Assembly (NCBI GenBank): GCA_963519305.1
Contig: CAUQMS010000021.1
Coordinates: forward strand, 19,155-83,154
Reading direction: 5' to 3'
DNA length: 64,000 nt
DNA from: Ewingella sp963519305
GTDB taxonomy: Bacteria > Pseudomonadota > Gammaproteobacteria > Enterobacterales > Enterobacteriaceae
Below, one piece after another: positions 24,231 through 33,614 of the stretch (position 1 is its first letter; every line of letters starts with the position of its first letter). The translations under genes were made by a program, and so were the position numbers. Below the pieces are notes generated by a model that saw nothing but the letters and a program-made list of their open reading frames with translations, was not told the origin of the DNA and searched no databases.

Positions 24231-25340
24231 TTAGCTCAATACGATATCCGTTCCCGGAATACAACTGCACGATAAGATCGTCCCGTCTTTGCCAATCGCA
24301 CTGACTTTCAGTGGCGACACTGTACCCGCTTCCAGCGTCAGCTTACAGGCTCCGCAAATGCCTGCACGGCAAGAGTAGGGGATGCGTAACCCCTGCATTT
24401 CAAGCTGTTCGAGTAAAATCTGCTGATTATTCCCGGTAAACTCCGTGCCCTGATAGTTAATGCTGACATTTTTAACGTCGTTCTTCGGCGCTGCCACATT
24501 TTCTACCACCACACCGGCAGAATAAGGCCGTGGCGGTTTCGTGGCCAGTACCTGAATACTGTCACCGGCGCGGATCATACCGGTGTTACGTGCAATCATA
24601 TTTTGGCCGAAATCGACATCGCCGTTGTCGGCCGTACGGTAACTTTGCAGGGTTTTCAGTGGTTCGCCGCGCGGATGTTTACGGCCGCGTTCGGTGCTCA
24701 CTGTGGTCAATACGCAGCGGCTGCAGGGTTTCACTAGATCAAATATGACCTCGCCAATGCGAATCGTCTGCCAGCTATCTTCGGCATACGCCTCCACGCC
24801 AGTGACCACCAGATTTGGCCGGAACTGTTCGAGTTTTACGCTGCTGGGGCAACGGTTTTGCAAATCGCGCATCGAGGCTTCATTCATTAACAGATAAGGG
24901 AAGCCGTCAGCGAAGGAGAGCGGGACGTCAGCGTGTTTTTTCACACGGCGCGTCAGTTCCTCACCCACCCAGCGTAGCTGTACGTCGCGGTTTAAATAGC
25001 GACTCAGCCACTGATTTACCGCATCTGGCGCGATGAGTGAGGTAAACTGATTGCCCCAAACTTCTGTGGGTTCTGCCTGTGGGTTGAAATCCCGAAAACG
25101 TACGCTGATGGTATCGCCATCAGGGCTGGTAATTAAGAGGCCATCGGGAAGTAAAGCAGGCGTAAACTGAACCAGCTGCGGGTACTGGCGGGCGGTAATA
25201 AACATGCCCTGTGGGTCAGTCAGCATAAAGAGGCGGTCAAATGCCAGACCGCTGGCTGTCACCTGTGCGTGAGACAATTGCAACCCACGCATCGACTTTA
25301 CAGGGTGAACGAATAAACGTGAAAGAGTGGTCACGGACAA
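24231..25340 (-). CDS. ycbX: MOSC and 2Fe-2S domain protein YcbX
   Basis: A molybdenum-cofactor-dependent N-hydroxylated-compound reductase component; 369 aa. An N-terminal beta-barrel (F-V-H-P-V-K-S-M-R-G) precedes the MOSC domain with its conserved cysteine (V-K-P-C-S-R-C). The C-terminal plant-type ferredoxin domain has C-R-A-G-I-C-G-A-C plus a later C for the cluster. The start used is TTG 25340, five bases after AGGAGG; GTG 25334 is an alternative. It is divergent from rlmKL. Confidence 0.92.
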   Translation of the reverse strand: MSVTTLSRLFVHPVKSMRGLQLSHAQVTASGLAFDRLFMLTDPQGMFITARQYPQLVQFTPALLPDGLLITSPDGDTISVRFRDFNPQAEPTEVWGNQFTSLIAPDAVNQWLSRYLNRDVQLRWVGEELTRRVKKHADVPLSFADGFPYLLMNEASMRDLQNRCPSSVKLEQFRPNLVVTGVEAYAEDSWQTIRIGEVIFDLVKPCSRCVLTTVSTERGRKHPRGEPLKTLQSYRTADNGDVDFGQNMIARNTGMIRAGDSIQVLATKPPRPYSAGVVVENVAAPKNDVKNVSINYQGTEFTGNNQQILLEQLEMQGLRIPYSCRAGICGACKLTLEAGTVSPLKVSAIGKDGTILSCSCIPGTDIVLS

Positions 25341-25443
25341 AGTGCCTCCTTGCTCTATTTTTTTCTGATGACCAGAGACTTTATGACAAGCGGGCCGGAT
25401 TAGCTATAATGCGCAACTATTTTCTTTTTGGTGATATGTCGAT

Positions 25444-27564
25444 ATGAACTCTTTGTTTGCCAGCACGGCGCGTGGACTGGAAGAACTTTTAAAAAGCGAA
25501 CTGGAAACGCTGGGTGCGCAAGCCTGCAAAGTTGTGCAGGGAGGGGTGCATTTTGAAGGTGACGATCGCCTGATGTATCAAAGTTTGCTGTGGAGCCGTC
25601 TGGCTTCACGCATTCTGCTGCCTCTGAATGAATTTAAAGTCCACAGTGACTTAGACCTTTATATGGGTGTGATGGCTATCGACTGGCCGGAAATTTTCGG
25701 CGTCGATAAAACCTTCGCGGTCCATTTCAGCGGCCTGAACGACGAGATCCGCAACAGTCAGTACGGTGCATTGAAAGTCAAAGATGCCATCGTTGACAGC
25801 TTTACTCGTAAAATGGATGAACGTCCTAACGTCGCGAAACAGCTGCCGGACATCCGCGTTAACGTTTTCCTGCAACGTGATACTGCCAGCGTGGCGCTGG
25901 ACTTAAGCGGCGAAGGCCTGCATCAGCGTGGCTATCGCGACCTTGCTGGTCAGGCACCGTTGAAAGAGAGTCTGGCTGCCGCCATTGTGATGCGTTCTGG
26001 CTGGAAAGCGGGCACGCCAATGGTCGATCCCATGTGTGGTTCTGGTACCCTGCTGATTGAAGCGGCGATGATCGCCGCCGATCGCGCTCCGGGTCTGCAT
26101 CGTGCGCACTGGGGCTTTACCGGCTGGAACAAATTTGACGCTGAGTTATGGCGTGAGCTGACAACGGAAGCGCAGGTGCGTACCCGCCGTGCGCTGCAGG
26201 AAACCACCTCGCGCTTCTTCGGCTCTGACATTGACCGCCGCGTCATTGAGATGGCGCGTGCTAACGCCCGTCGCGCCGGTGTGGCCGAACTTATCACCCT
26301 TGAACCGGGGGAAGTGGGTAAACTGGTCAATCCGCTGCCGGAAGGCCCGACAGGTACTGTGATCAGTAACCCGCCGTACGGCGAGCGTCTGGAAAGCGAA
26401 CCGGCGCTGATTGCCCTGCATAACCAGCTGGGCCGTATCATGAAAACCCAGTTTGGTGGCTGGCAGCTCTCTCTGTTCAGTGCCTCGCCTGAACTGTTGA
26501 GCTGCGTGCAGCTGCGTGCTGATCGTCAATTCAAAGCGAAAAACGGCCCGCTGGAATGCGTGCAGAAAAACTATCAGCTGGCCGAAAACCCGACGGGTGC
26601 GGCAGGTACGCAAATGGCGGAAGATTACGCCAACCGCTTGCGTAAAAACGTTAAAAAACTGGAGAAATGGGCCAAGCAGCAGGGGATTGAATGTTATCGC
26701 CTGTATGACGCCGATTTGCCAGATTACAACGTCGCCGTTGACCGCTACGGCAGCAAAGTTGTCGTTCAGGAATATGCGCCGCCAAAAACGGTAGATGCGC
26801 AGAAAGCCCGTCAGCGTCTGTTCGACGTGATCAACGCTACGCTCTCCGTGTTGGATATCTCCTCAAGCCAGCTGGTGTTGAAAACCCGTGAACGCCAGAA
26901 AGGCACGAATCAGTACGAAAAACTGGCGCAAAAAGGTGAGTTCCAGCTGATTCAGGAATTCGACGCCAAATTGTGGGTTAACCTGACCGACTATCTCGAT
27001 ACCGGCCTGTTCCTCGATCACCGCATTGCTCGCCAGATGCTTGGGGAAATGAGCAAAGGTAAAGACTTCCTCAACCTGTTTGCCTATACCGGTACCGCCA
27101 GTGTTCACGCAGGATTGGGTGGCGCACGCAGTACTACCACCGTCGATATGTCCCGTACTTATCTCGAGTGGGCTGAGAAAAACCTGCGGGTTAACGATTT
27201 GACAGGGCGTCAGCATCGCCTGATACAGGCCGACTGCCTCTCTTATCTTGGCATGTGCGATGAGCAATTTGATGTGATCTTCATCGATCCGCCAACCTTC
27301 TCCAACTCTAAACGCATGGCCGAAAGTTTCGACGTTCAGCGCGATCATCTTTCATTAATGAAAGATCTGAAGCGTATCTTACGTCGTAACGGTACCATCA
27401 TGTTCTCCAACAACAAGCGCGGTTTCCAGATGGATCTCGAGGGACTGAGCCAGCTCGGTCTGAGCGCAAAAGAGATCACCAGCCAAACCCTGTCACAGGA
27501 TTTCGCCCGTAATCGTCAAATTCATAACTGCTGGCTGCTGTCTCACGCCGGCGAGGAAAAATAA
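25444..27564 (+). CDS. rlmL: 23S rRNA methyltransferase RlmKL (G2445-N2 / G2069-N7)
   Basis: A fused bifunctional rRNA methyltransferase of 706 aa (E. coli 702). The N-terminal THUMP domain (about residues 45-155) is followed by the RlmL Rossmann domain with the N-P-P-Y-G-E-R motif (N2-methylation of G2445). A linker leads to the RlmK domain with F-A-Y-T-G-T-A-S-V-H-A and D-P-P-T-F-S-N-S (N7-methylation of G2069). uup follows after five bases, so both are one transcript. Confidence 0.96.
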   Translation: MNSLFASTARGLEELLKSELETLGAQACKVVQGGVHFEGDDRLMYQSLLWSRLASRILLPLNEFKVHSDLDLYMGVMAIDWPEIFGVDKTFAVHFSGLNDEIRNSQYGALKVKDAIVDSFTRKMDERPNVAKQLPDIRVNVFLQRDTASVALDLSGEGLHQRGYRDLAGQAPLKESLAAAIVMRSGWKAGTPMVDPMCGSGTLLIEAAMIAADRAPGLHRAHWGFTGWNKFDAELWRELTTEAQVRTRRALQETTSRFFGSDIDRRVIEMARANARRAGVAELITLEPGEVGKLVNPLPEGPTGTVISNPPYGERLESEPALIALHNQLGRIMKTQFGGWQLSLFSASPELLSCVQLRADRQFKAKNGPLECVQKNYQLAENPTGAAGTQMAEDYANRLRKNVKKLEKWAKQQGIECYRLYDADLPDYNVAVDRYGSKVVVQEYAPPKTVDAQKARQRLFDVINATLSVLDISSSQLVLKTRERQKGTNQYEKLAQKGEFQLIQEFDAKLWVNLTDYLDTGLFLDHRIARQMLGEMSKGKDFLNLFAYTGTASVHAGLGGARSTTTVDMSRTYLEWAEKNLRVNDLTGRQHRLIQADCLSYLGMCDEQFDVIFIDPPTFSNSKRMAESFDVQRDHLSLMKDLKRILRRNGTIMFSNNKRGFQMDLEGLSQLGLSAKEITSQTLSQDFARNRQIHNCWLLSHAGEEK

Positions 27565-27569
27565 AGTTT

Positions 27570-29474
27570 ATGTCGTTAATCAGTATGTCAGGTGCCTGGC
27601 TGTCATTCAGTGACTCGCCTTTGTTGGATAACACCGAATTACACATCGAACCAAACGAACGCGTTTGTCTGGTAGGCCGTAACGGCGCCGGTAAATCAAC
27701 GTTGATGAAAATCATCAACCGCGAAGTGCCGCTTGATGATGGCCGTATCGTTTACGAGCAGGATTTGATTGTCGCACGTCTGCAACAAGATCCGCCGCGC
27801 AACGTCACCGGTACCGTCTTCGACTTCGTGTCTGAAGGGGTTTCCGAGCAGGCTGAACACCTGAAAGCGTATCACGCGATTTCGCATCTGGTCGAAACCG
27901 ATCCGAGCGAGAAAAATCTCAACAAACTCTCTCAGGTGATGGAAGTTCTTGATCATCAGGGTTTGTGGCAGCTCGACAGCCGCATCAATGAAGTGCTGTT
28001 GCAACTGGGTCTGGATGCCGACGCCGAACTGACGTCGCTCTCCGGTGGCTGGTTGCGTAAAGCGGCGCTGGGTCGCGCGCTGGTCAGCTCTCCTAAAGTT
28101 CTGTTGCTCGATGAACCAACCAACCACCTGGATATCGAAAGTATCAGCTGGCTGGAAGAGTTCCTTAAAGAGTTTCAGGGAAGCATCATCTTTATCTCCC
28201 ATGACCGTTCGTTTATCCGCAATATGGCAACCCGCATTGTCGATCTCGACCGCGGCAAACTGGTTTCCTATCCGGGTAACTACGAAGCCTATCTGCTGGC
28301 GAAAGAAGAGGCTCTGCGTGTTGAAGAGCTGCAAAACGCTGAGTTTGATAAAAAACTGGCGCAGGAAGAAGTGTGGATCCGTCAGGGTATCAAAGCCCGT
28401 CGTACCCGTAACGAAGGCCGCGTACGCGCCCTGAAAGCCCTGCGTAAAGAGCGTTCTGACCGCCGTGAAGTGATGGGCACCGCCAAGATGCAGGTTGTTG
28501 AAGCCTCAAGCTCCGGCAAGATCGTCTTCGAAATGGAAGATGTCAGCTATGCGATTGCCGGTAAACAGCTGGTGAGTCACTTCTCTGCTCAGGTGATGCG
28601 CGGTGATAAAATTGCGCTGGTTGGCCCGAACGGTTGTGGTAAAACGACGCTGCTTAAACTGATGTTAAGTCAGATTCAGGCAGATAGCGGCCGCGTTCAC
28701 TGCGGTACTAAGCTGGAAGTGGCTTACTTCGACCAGCACCGCGCTGAGCTTGACCCGGAACGTACCGTGATGGACAACCTGGCAGAAGGTAAACAGGAAG
28801 TGATGGTTAACGGTCGCTCGCGCCACGTGCTGGGTTACCTGCAGGACTTCCTGTTCCACCCTAAACGTGCGATGACGCCGGTGAAAGCGCTGTCAGGCGG
28901 TGAACGTAACCGTCTGCTGCTGGCAAAACTGTTCCTGCGCCCAAGCAACCTGTTGATTCTCGATGAACCAACCAATGACCTGGATGTAGAAACTCTGGAG
29001 CTGCTGGAAGAGATGATCGACAGCTACCAGGGCACCGTAATGCTGGTGAGCCATGACCGTGAATTTGTTGATAACTCGGCCACCGAATGCTGGATTTATG
29101 AAGGCAATGGTGTGATCAGCAGCTATGTTGGCGGTTACCATGATGCGCAGCATCAGCGCCGTAACCAGAAGCCGATCCGTCAGGTTGCAGCGACTGAAAA
29201 CAAAGCCTCAACGCAACAGAAAGCAGAACCTGCCAAACGCACAGCCAATAAGCTCAGCTATAATCAGCAACGCGAGCTAGAGCTCTTGCCTGCGCAAATC
29301 AGCGAGCTGGAAGGGCGTATCGCCGCATTACAGCAACAAATGAGTGATGCTGATTTCTTCACCCGTCCACATGACGAAACCCAGCAGGTGTTAAATTCGC
29401 TGGCTGCCGTCGAACAAGAGTTAGAGCAGGCCTTTGAACGTTGGGAAGCGCTGGAAGCGCAGAAAAACGGCTAA
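27570..29474 (+). CDS. uup: ABC-F ATPase Uup
   Basis: A soluble tandem ATPase of the ABC-F class, 634 aa, involved in ribosome function and in suppression of precise transposon excision. Two ATPase domains are present: Walker A G-R-N-G-A-G-K-S-T and G-P-N-G-C-G-K-T-T, signatures L-S-G-G and L-S-G-G-E-R, and two L-L-L-D-E-P-T-N-H/D-L-D motifs. A basic linker lies between them and the C-terminal coiled coil (about 560-634) is the DNA-binding part described for Uup. No membrane segments. Confidence 0.96.
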   Translation: MSLISMSGAWLSFSDSPLLDNTELHIEPNERVCLVGRNGAGKSTLMKIINREVPLDDGRIVYEQDLIVARLQQDPPRNVTGTVFDFVSEGVSEQAEHLKAYHAISHLVETDPSEKNLNKLSQVMEVLDHQGLWQLDSRINEVLLQLGLDADAELTSLSGGWLRKAALGRALVSSPKVLLLDEPTNHLDIESISWLEEFLKEFQGSIIFISHDRSFIRNMATRIVDLDRGKLVSYPGNYEAYLLAKEEALRVEELQNAEFDKKLAQEEVWIRQGIKARRTRNEGRVRALKALRKERSDRREVMGTAKMQVVEASSSGKIVFEMEDVSYAIAGKQLVSHFSAQVMRGDKIALVGPNGCGKTTLLKLMLSQIQADSGRVHCGTKLEVAYFDQHRAELDPERTVMDNLAEGKQEVMVNGRSRHVLGYLQDFLFHPKRAMTPVKALSGGERNRLLLAKLFLRPSNLLILDEPTNDLDVETLELLEEMIDSYQGTVMLVSHDREFVDNSATECWIYEGNGVISSYVGGYHDAQHQRRNQKPIRQVAATENKASTQQKAEPAKRTANKLSYNQQRELELLPAQISELEGRIAALQQQMSDADFFTRPHDETQQVLNSLAAVEQELEQAFERWEALEAQKNG

Positions 29475-29485
29475 ACCTGTCCTTT

Positions 29486-29524
29486 CCTGTGCAGGCGGAT
29501 AACGGATTATTCCGCCTGCACAGG
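29486..29524. repeat. Long intercistronic inverted repeat, uup-pqiA
   Basis: CCTGTGCAGGCGGA pairs perfectly with TCCGCCTGCACAGG (14 bp) around an 11-base loop that can pair further. It begins 12 bases after uup. No T run follows, so it may be an attenuator or an RNA-stabilising hairpin rather than a full terminator. Confidence 0.7.
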
Positions 29525-29556
29525 TCTCAGTATCTTCCGCCGTTGAGGAGTTGACT

Positions 29557-30822
29557 GTGTGTTCTCATATTCATGACCCGCACATTTTGTGTCCCCAATG
29601 CGACTTATTGGTGGAGATCCCCGTTATTGCCATCGGGCAAAAAGCGAAATGCCCCCGTTGTCACACGACGCTGACATCACGCTGGAAAGAACCTCGCAGA
29701 CGTCCAATAGGTTATGCAGCAAGTGCACTATTTATGCTGCTGCTCGCCAATCTTTTTCCCTTCGTAAACATGAAAGTAGCGGGTCTTGGCAGCGAAGTCA
29801 CACTGATCCAAATTCCGCAGGTGCTGGTATCTGAGAACTACGCCAGCATGGCCTCCCTGTTTATGATAGTGGTGCAGTTACTCCCCGCGATCTGCATGCT
29901 TTCCATCATCGTTTTGTGCATGAACACCCGGCTTTCAGCCCACTGGAAAGTGAGCATTGCGCGAACACTGTTCCGTTTAAGAGCCTGGTGCATGGTAGAA
30001 ATTTTCCTCGCCGGCGTGCTGGTCAGTTTCGTAAAACTGATGGCTTATGGCGATGTCGGCGTCGGTACCAGCTTCCTTCCTTACGTGCTGTTCTGCCTGC
30101 TACAACTTCGCGCATTCCAATGCACTGACCGTTACTGGTTGTGGCAGCAGGTTGAACCCGCGCCACGGCTGACGCAGCCTTTGCGGGTCGGTCAAAGCGG
30201 GATGAGTCAGGGGCTTCGCTCCTGCCATTGCTGTATGGCGATTTTGCCGGTGGATCAACTCGTCTGCTCCCGTTGTGAAACAAAGGGATATGCACGACGA
30301 AAAAACAGCGTGCAATGGACCATGGCACTGCTGGTAACGTCGATACTGCTTTATATCCCTGCTAATTTATTACCTATTATGATCACACAGGTGTTGGGAA
30401 CGCCGATGCCGTCGACGATTATGGCAGGTGTTGTTCTGCTGTGGAGCGAAGGGTCATATCCTGTTGCCATGGTAATTTTAATCGCCAGTATTTTGGTGCC
30501 GACATTAAAAATGATTGCCATCGGCTGGTTGTGTTGGGATGCCAACAGCAACAAACTCATCGACCGGGAGAGATTGCATGTCATTTATGAAGTCGTCGAA
30601 TTTGTCGGGCGCTGGTCGATGATCGACGTGTTCGTTATCGCGGTGCTTTCGGCACTGGTCAGAATGGGGCAGCTAATGAGTATTTATCCGGACATCGGCG
30701 CACTGCTTTTTGCAGGCGTCGTTATTCTTACTATGTTCGCCGCAATGATTTTCGATCCAAGGCTGATTTGGGATCGGGCCGTGGTACAGCCTATGAAGGA
30801 GCAACATGATGGCGGAAAATAA
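29557..30822 (+). CDS. pqiA: Inner-membrane protein PqiA of the Pqi lipid-transport system
   Basis: A paraquat-inducible inner-membrane protein, 421 aa. Two zinc-ribbon-like pairs (C-P-Q-C / C-P-R-C near residues 14-36 and C-H-C-C / C-S-R-C near 225-245) each precede four hydrophobic segments, giving the duplicated PqiA layout. GTG 29557 is chosen: it lies six bases after GAGGAG and gives MCSHIHDPH, like the MCEHHH start in E. coli. It overlaps pqiB by 17 bases. Confidence 0.93.
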   Translation: MCSHIHDPHILCPQCDLLVEIPVIAIGQKAKCPRCHTTLTSRWKEPRRRPIGYAASALFMLLLANLFPFVNMKVAGLGSEVTLIQIPQVLVSENYASMASLFMIVVQLLPAICMLSIIVLCMNTRLSAHWKVSIARTLFRLRAWCMVEIFLAGVLVSFVKLMAYGDVGVGTSFLPYVLFCLLQLRAFQCTDRYWLWQQVEPAPRLTQPLRVGQSGMSQGLRSCHCCMAILPVDQLVCSRCETKGYARRKNSVQWTMALLVTSILLYIPANLLPIMITQVLGTPMPSTIMAGVVLLWSEGSYPVAMVILIASILVPTLKMIAIGWLCWDANSNKLIDRERLHVIYEVVEFVGRWSMIDVFVIAVLSALVRMGQLMSIYPDIGALLFAGVVILTMFAAMIFDPRLIWDRAVVQPMKEQHDGGK

Positions 30823-32464
30823 TATGCCCCACAGTAACGGTGGCACCGCAAAGATCGAAAAAATTAAACGCTGGTCGCCTGTCTGGATCATCCCGATTGT
30901 GACGGCACTTATTGGGGCGTGGATCTTGTTCTATCACTACAGCCACCAGGGGCCGGAAGTCACATTAATTACCACGACTGCCGAAGGTATTGAAGGTGGG
31001 AAAACCACCATCAAAAGCCGTAATGTCGACGTCGGTAAGGTGGAAAGCGTGACTCTGAGTGATAATTTACAACAAGTTATCATCAAAGCGCGTCTGAACA
31101 CCGGCATGGAAAAAATGCTGCGTGAAGATTCGGTTTTCTGGGTAGTGAAACCGCAAATCGGACGCGAAGGGGTGTCGGGTTTAGGCACGCTGCTGTCCGG
31201 TGCATACATCCAGTTGCAGCCGGGTAATAAAGGCAGCGAAAAAGCAGAATACAAACTTGATGACTCCCCGCCGCTGGCATCACCTGATGCCAAAGGTATA
31301 CGCGTGGTGCTCGAGAGTGAACGCTCCGGACAGCTCAGCCCGGGCGACCCGGTGTTGTTCCGTGGCTTCCAGGTCGGCAGCGTTGAAACCAGTCATTTTG
31401 ATCCGAAGGCCCGTAACATCAAATACCAGCTGTTTATTCGTGCGCCTTACGACACGCTGGTCACAGACAACGTGCGCTTCTGGAAAGACAGTGGCGTGAA
31501 CTTTGATATGTCTGCTGCCGGTATGCGTGTCGAAATGGGTTCCCTGACGACGCTCTTTAGCGGTGGTGTCAGTTTTGATATTCCTAACGGCTGGCTGCAG
31601 GGCGAAGAAGCTAAAAACGGCGATAATTATCAGCTGTTTGACGACCAGAAGAGTATTCAGGAGTCTCTGTATACCCGTCACATGGATTACGTGATGTTCT
31701 TCTCTGACTCAGTACGGGGCCTGCAACCAGGCGCGCCGGTGGAGTTCCGTGGCATTCGCCTTGGTACCGTTGCTGATGTGCCTTACGCTATGCTGGGGCT
31801 GAAACAGCAAATTGAAAGCGATTACCGAATTCCTGTGTTGATCCGCATTGAGCCGGATCGCTTCGAGAAATTGTTGGGTAACAATTTCGATATAACGGAG
31901 CACGTTAAAGTCGGCATTGCGAATGGTTTGCGTGCATCGATGAAGTCTGCCAATTTGCTGACCGGCTCCATGTTCGTAGACCTTGATTTCTATCCGAATG
32001 AGAAGCCATGGAAAGGCCCGTCCGAAGTGGGCGGTATAAAATTGCTGCCAACAGTGAGCGGTGGTTTTGCGCAGATCCAGCAGAAACTGATGACGACTCT
32101 GGATAAGATTAACAATCTGCCAATCGAACCAATGATACGTGAAGCGACCAGCACGCTGGCTGAAAGTCAGAAAACCATGAAGGCGACGCAGAGAACTATT
32201 GATTCCCTTAATGCCATCGTAGGCAGTAAAGAGATGAAAACGCTGCCGCAGGATATGCAGCAAACGCTTATCCAACTGAACCGTAGTCTGAAAGGCTTCC
32301 AGCCTGGTTCTCCGGCTTATAGCAATCTGGTGGGTGATATGCAAAGCCTGGATAAAACTTTGCGCGAGCTGCAACCGGTACTCAAAACTCTGAATCAGAA
32401 AAGCAACGCACTGATTTTCTCAGCCCCTGGGCAAGATGATCCTCAGCCGAAGAAGGCCAAATAA
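30806..32464 (+). CDS. pqiB: MCE-domain protein PqiB
   Basis: An inner-membrane-anchored periplasmic protein with three MCE domains that forms a tube thought to carry lipids between inner and outer membrane; 552 aa. One N-terminal membrane segment (W-I-I-P-I-V-T-A-L-I-G-A-W-I-L) is followed by MCE repeats (V-D-V-G-K-V-E-S-V; F-Q-V-G-S-V-E-T; I-R-L-G-T-V-A-D) and a long C-terminal helical part (about 420-530). GAAGGAG precedes ATG ATG at 30806/30809; either may start. Confidence 0.94.
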   Translation: MMAENNMPHSNGGTAKIEKIKRWSPVWIIPIVTALIGAWILFYHYSHQGPEVTLITTTAEGIEGGKTTIKSRNVDVGKVESVTLSDNLQQVIIKARLNTGMEKMLREDSVFWVVKPQIGREGVSGLGTLLSGAYIQLQPGNKGSEKAEYKLDDSPPLASPDAKGIRVVLESERSGQLSPGDPVLFRGFQVGSVETSHFDPKARNIKYQLFIRAPYDTLVTDNVRFWKDSGVNFDMSAAGMRVEMGSLTTLFSGGVSFDIPNGWLQGEEAKNGDNYQLFDDQKSIQESLYTRHMDYVMFFSDSVRGLQPGAPVEFRGIRLGTVADVPYAMLGLKQQIESDYRIPVLIRIEPDRFEKLLGNNFDITEHVKVGIANGLRASMKSANLLTGSMFVDLDFYPNEKPWKGPSEVGGIKLLPTVSGGFAQIQQKLMTTLDKINNLPIEPMIREATSTLAESQKTMKATQRTIDSLNAIVGSKEMKTLPQDMQQTLIQLNRSLKGFQPGSPAYSNLVGDMQSLDKTLRELQPVLKTLNQKSNALIFSAPGQDDPQPKKAK

Positions 32465-33033
32465 TGATGAAATGGATACCTGTCGTCTTAGCATTATTTC
32501 TGACTGCCTGTAGCAGCAGTAACCAGAAAACTTACTATCAGCTGCCGGTACTCGGCAACGCTACGGCGGCAACCAGCGGCAGCATGGTGCTGCAAGGCGA
32601 GCAACGCCAGTTGTGGGTTGAACATGTCAGCGTCGCGGACTATCTGGCAGGAAATGGTCTGGTTTTCCAGACTAACGATGTTCAGTACGTACTGACGCAA
32701 AACAACCTGTGGGCCAGTCCGTTAGACCAGCAACTCCAGCAGTCGCTGGTGACCTATCTGGGGCGTGACCTGCCAGGACGTATTGTATCGGCACAACCTG
32801 CCAGCAACACTGAACAGGACGTGCTTAACGTCAATGTCACGGGCTTCCATGGACGCTATGACGGCTCAGCCCTGATCAGCGGAAGCTGGGTGCTGACGCG
32901 CAACGGACAGACGATTCAGCGCAGTTTCAATCTGGTCCTCAAGCAGAAAGAAGATGGCTATGATGCATTGGTGCGTACGCTGGCAGCCGGTTGGCAGCAA
33001 GAAGCGGGCCAGATAGCCAGTCAGGTAAGATGA
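32464..33033 (+). CDS. pqiC: Outer-membrane lipoprotein PqiC (YmbA)
   Basis: A lipoprotein of 189 aa completing the Pqi system. The lipobox L-T-A-C lies at the end of a 16-residue signal (MMKWIPVVLALFLTAC); Ser at +2 predicts outer-membrane sorting. The mature part is the ABC-type_aux1/DUF330 fold (Y-Y-Q-L-P ... W-V-E-H-V-S-V-A-D-Y-L). TAATG couples it to pqiB; a second ATG follows immediately. Confidence 0.93.
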   Translation: MMKWIPVVLALFLTACSSSNQKTYYQLPVLGNATAATSGSMVLQGEQRQLWVEHVSVADYLAGNGLVFQTNDVQYVLTQNNLWASPLDQQLQQSLVTYLGRDLPGRIVSAQPASNTEQDVLNVNVTGFHGRYDGSALISGSWVLTRNGQTIQRSFNLVLKQKEDGYDALVRTLAAGWQQEAGQIASQVR

Positions 33034-33070
33034 ACATTTTTTAAGCTTAATTTTATTTAAGCTAAATGAT

Positions 33071-33112
33071 AAAAATCCCGGACTCTGATCTTTCAGTGTT
33101 CGGGATTTTTTA
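33071..33112 (+). terminator. pqiABC terminator
   Basis: AAAAATCCCG...CGGGATTTTTT forms the outer stem, with inner pairing of ACT and AGT; the T run on the plus side ends the pqi transcript before rmf. Confidence 0.75.
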
Positions 33113-33309
33113 TTGATGATCAGCCAGATGAGGTTTGTGTGGCACGATTAGCTCGCGTGCAATCAGATAAAATAGCTCACAAATATGACATTGGCGTGAA
33201 ATTTGCGCATTGACCTCTCCGGCGATAGCGGCTATTTGTTAAGTGTGGACGCAGATGCGGCCCACTGTTTTCTTTCCACCTGAACCTGAATAAATGAGGG
33301 AAATAAGGC

Positions 33310-33477
33310 ATGAAGAGACAAAAACGCGATCGCCTGGAACGGGCATTATCACGTGGTTACCAAGCCGGAATAGGCGGGCGTTCGAAAGAGATTTGCCCCT
33401 ATCAATCATTAGATGCCCGATCGCATTGGCTCGGGGGTTGGCGACAAGCCATGGAGGACAGGGCAGTTACCGCATAA
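33310..33477 (+). CDS. rmf: Ribosome modulation factor Rmf
   Basis: A 55-aa basic protein that dimerises 70S ribosomes into inactive 100S particles in stationary phase. It starts MKRQKRDRLERALSRGYQAG; the family pattern G-R-S-K-E-I-C-P-Y and W-L-G-G-W-R-Q-A-M-E-D-R is complete, and the length equals E. coli RMF. The position between pqiC and fabA is conserved. GAGGGAAATAAGGC lies upstream. In E. coli it is controlled by ppGpp. Confidence 0.97.
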   Translation: MKRQKRDRLERALSRGYQAGIGGRSKEICPYQSLDARSHWLGGWRQAMEDRAVTA

Positions 33478-33501
33478 GCGGAGCCCTGTCAGAAAAAGGA
33501 A

Positions 33502-33530
33502 CAACCTCCGCTACGGGCGGAGGTTTTCGT
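33502..33530 (+). terminator. rmf terminator
   Basis: CCTCCGC-TACG-GGCGGAGG (one bulge) followed by TTTTCGTTT, 25 bases after the rmf stop. Confidence 0.85.
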
Positions 33531-33562
33531 TTCTGCGTGAAATAAACATTTATTGCAGACAT

Positions 33563-33597
33563 AAAAAAACGAATACGTTGCCGTATTCGTTTTTTTA
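33563..33597. terminator. Bidirectional terminator between rmf and fabA
   Basis: AAAAAACGAATACG-TTGC-CGTATTCGTTTTTT is a perfect stem with A and T tracts; it serves convergent fabA and backs up rmf. Confidence 0.9.
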
Positions 33598-33614
33598 GGA
33601 GAACAGCCAGGCTC

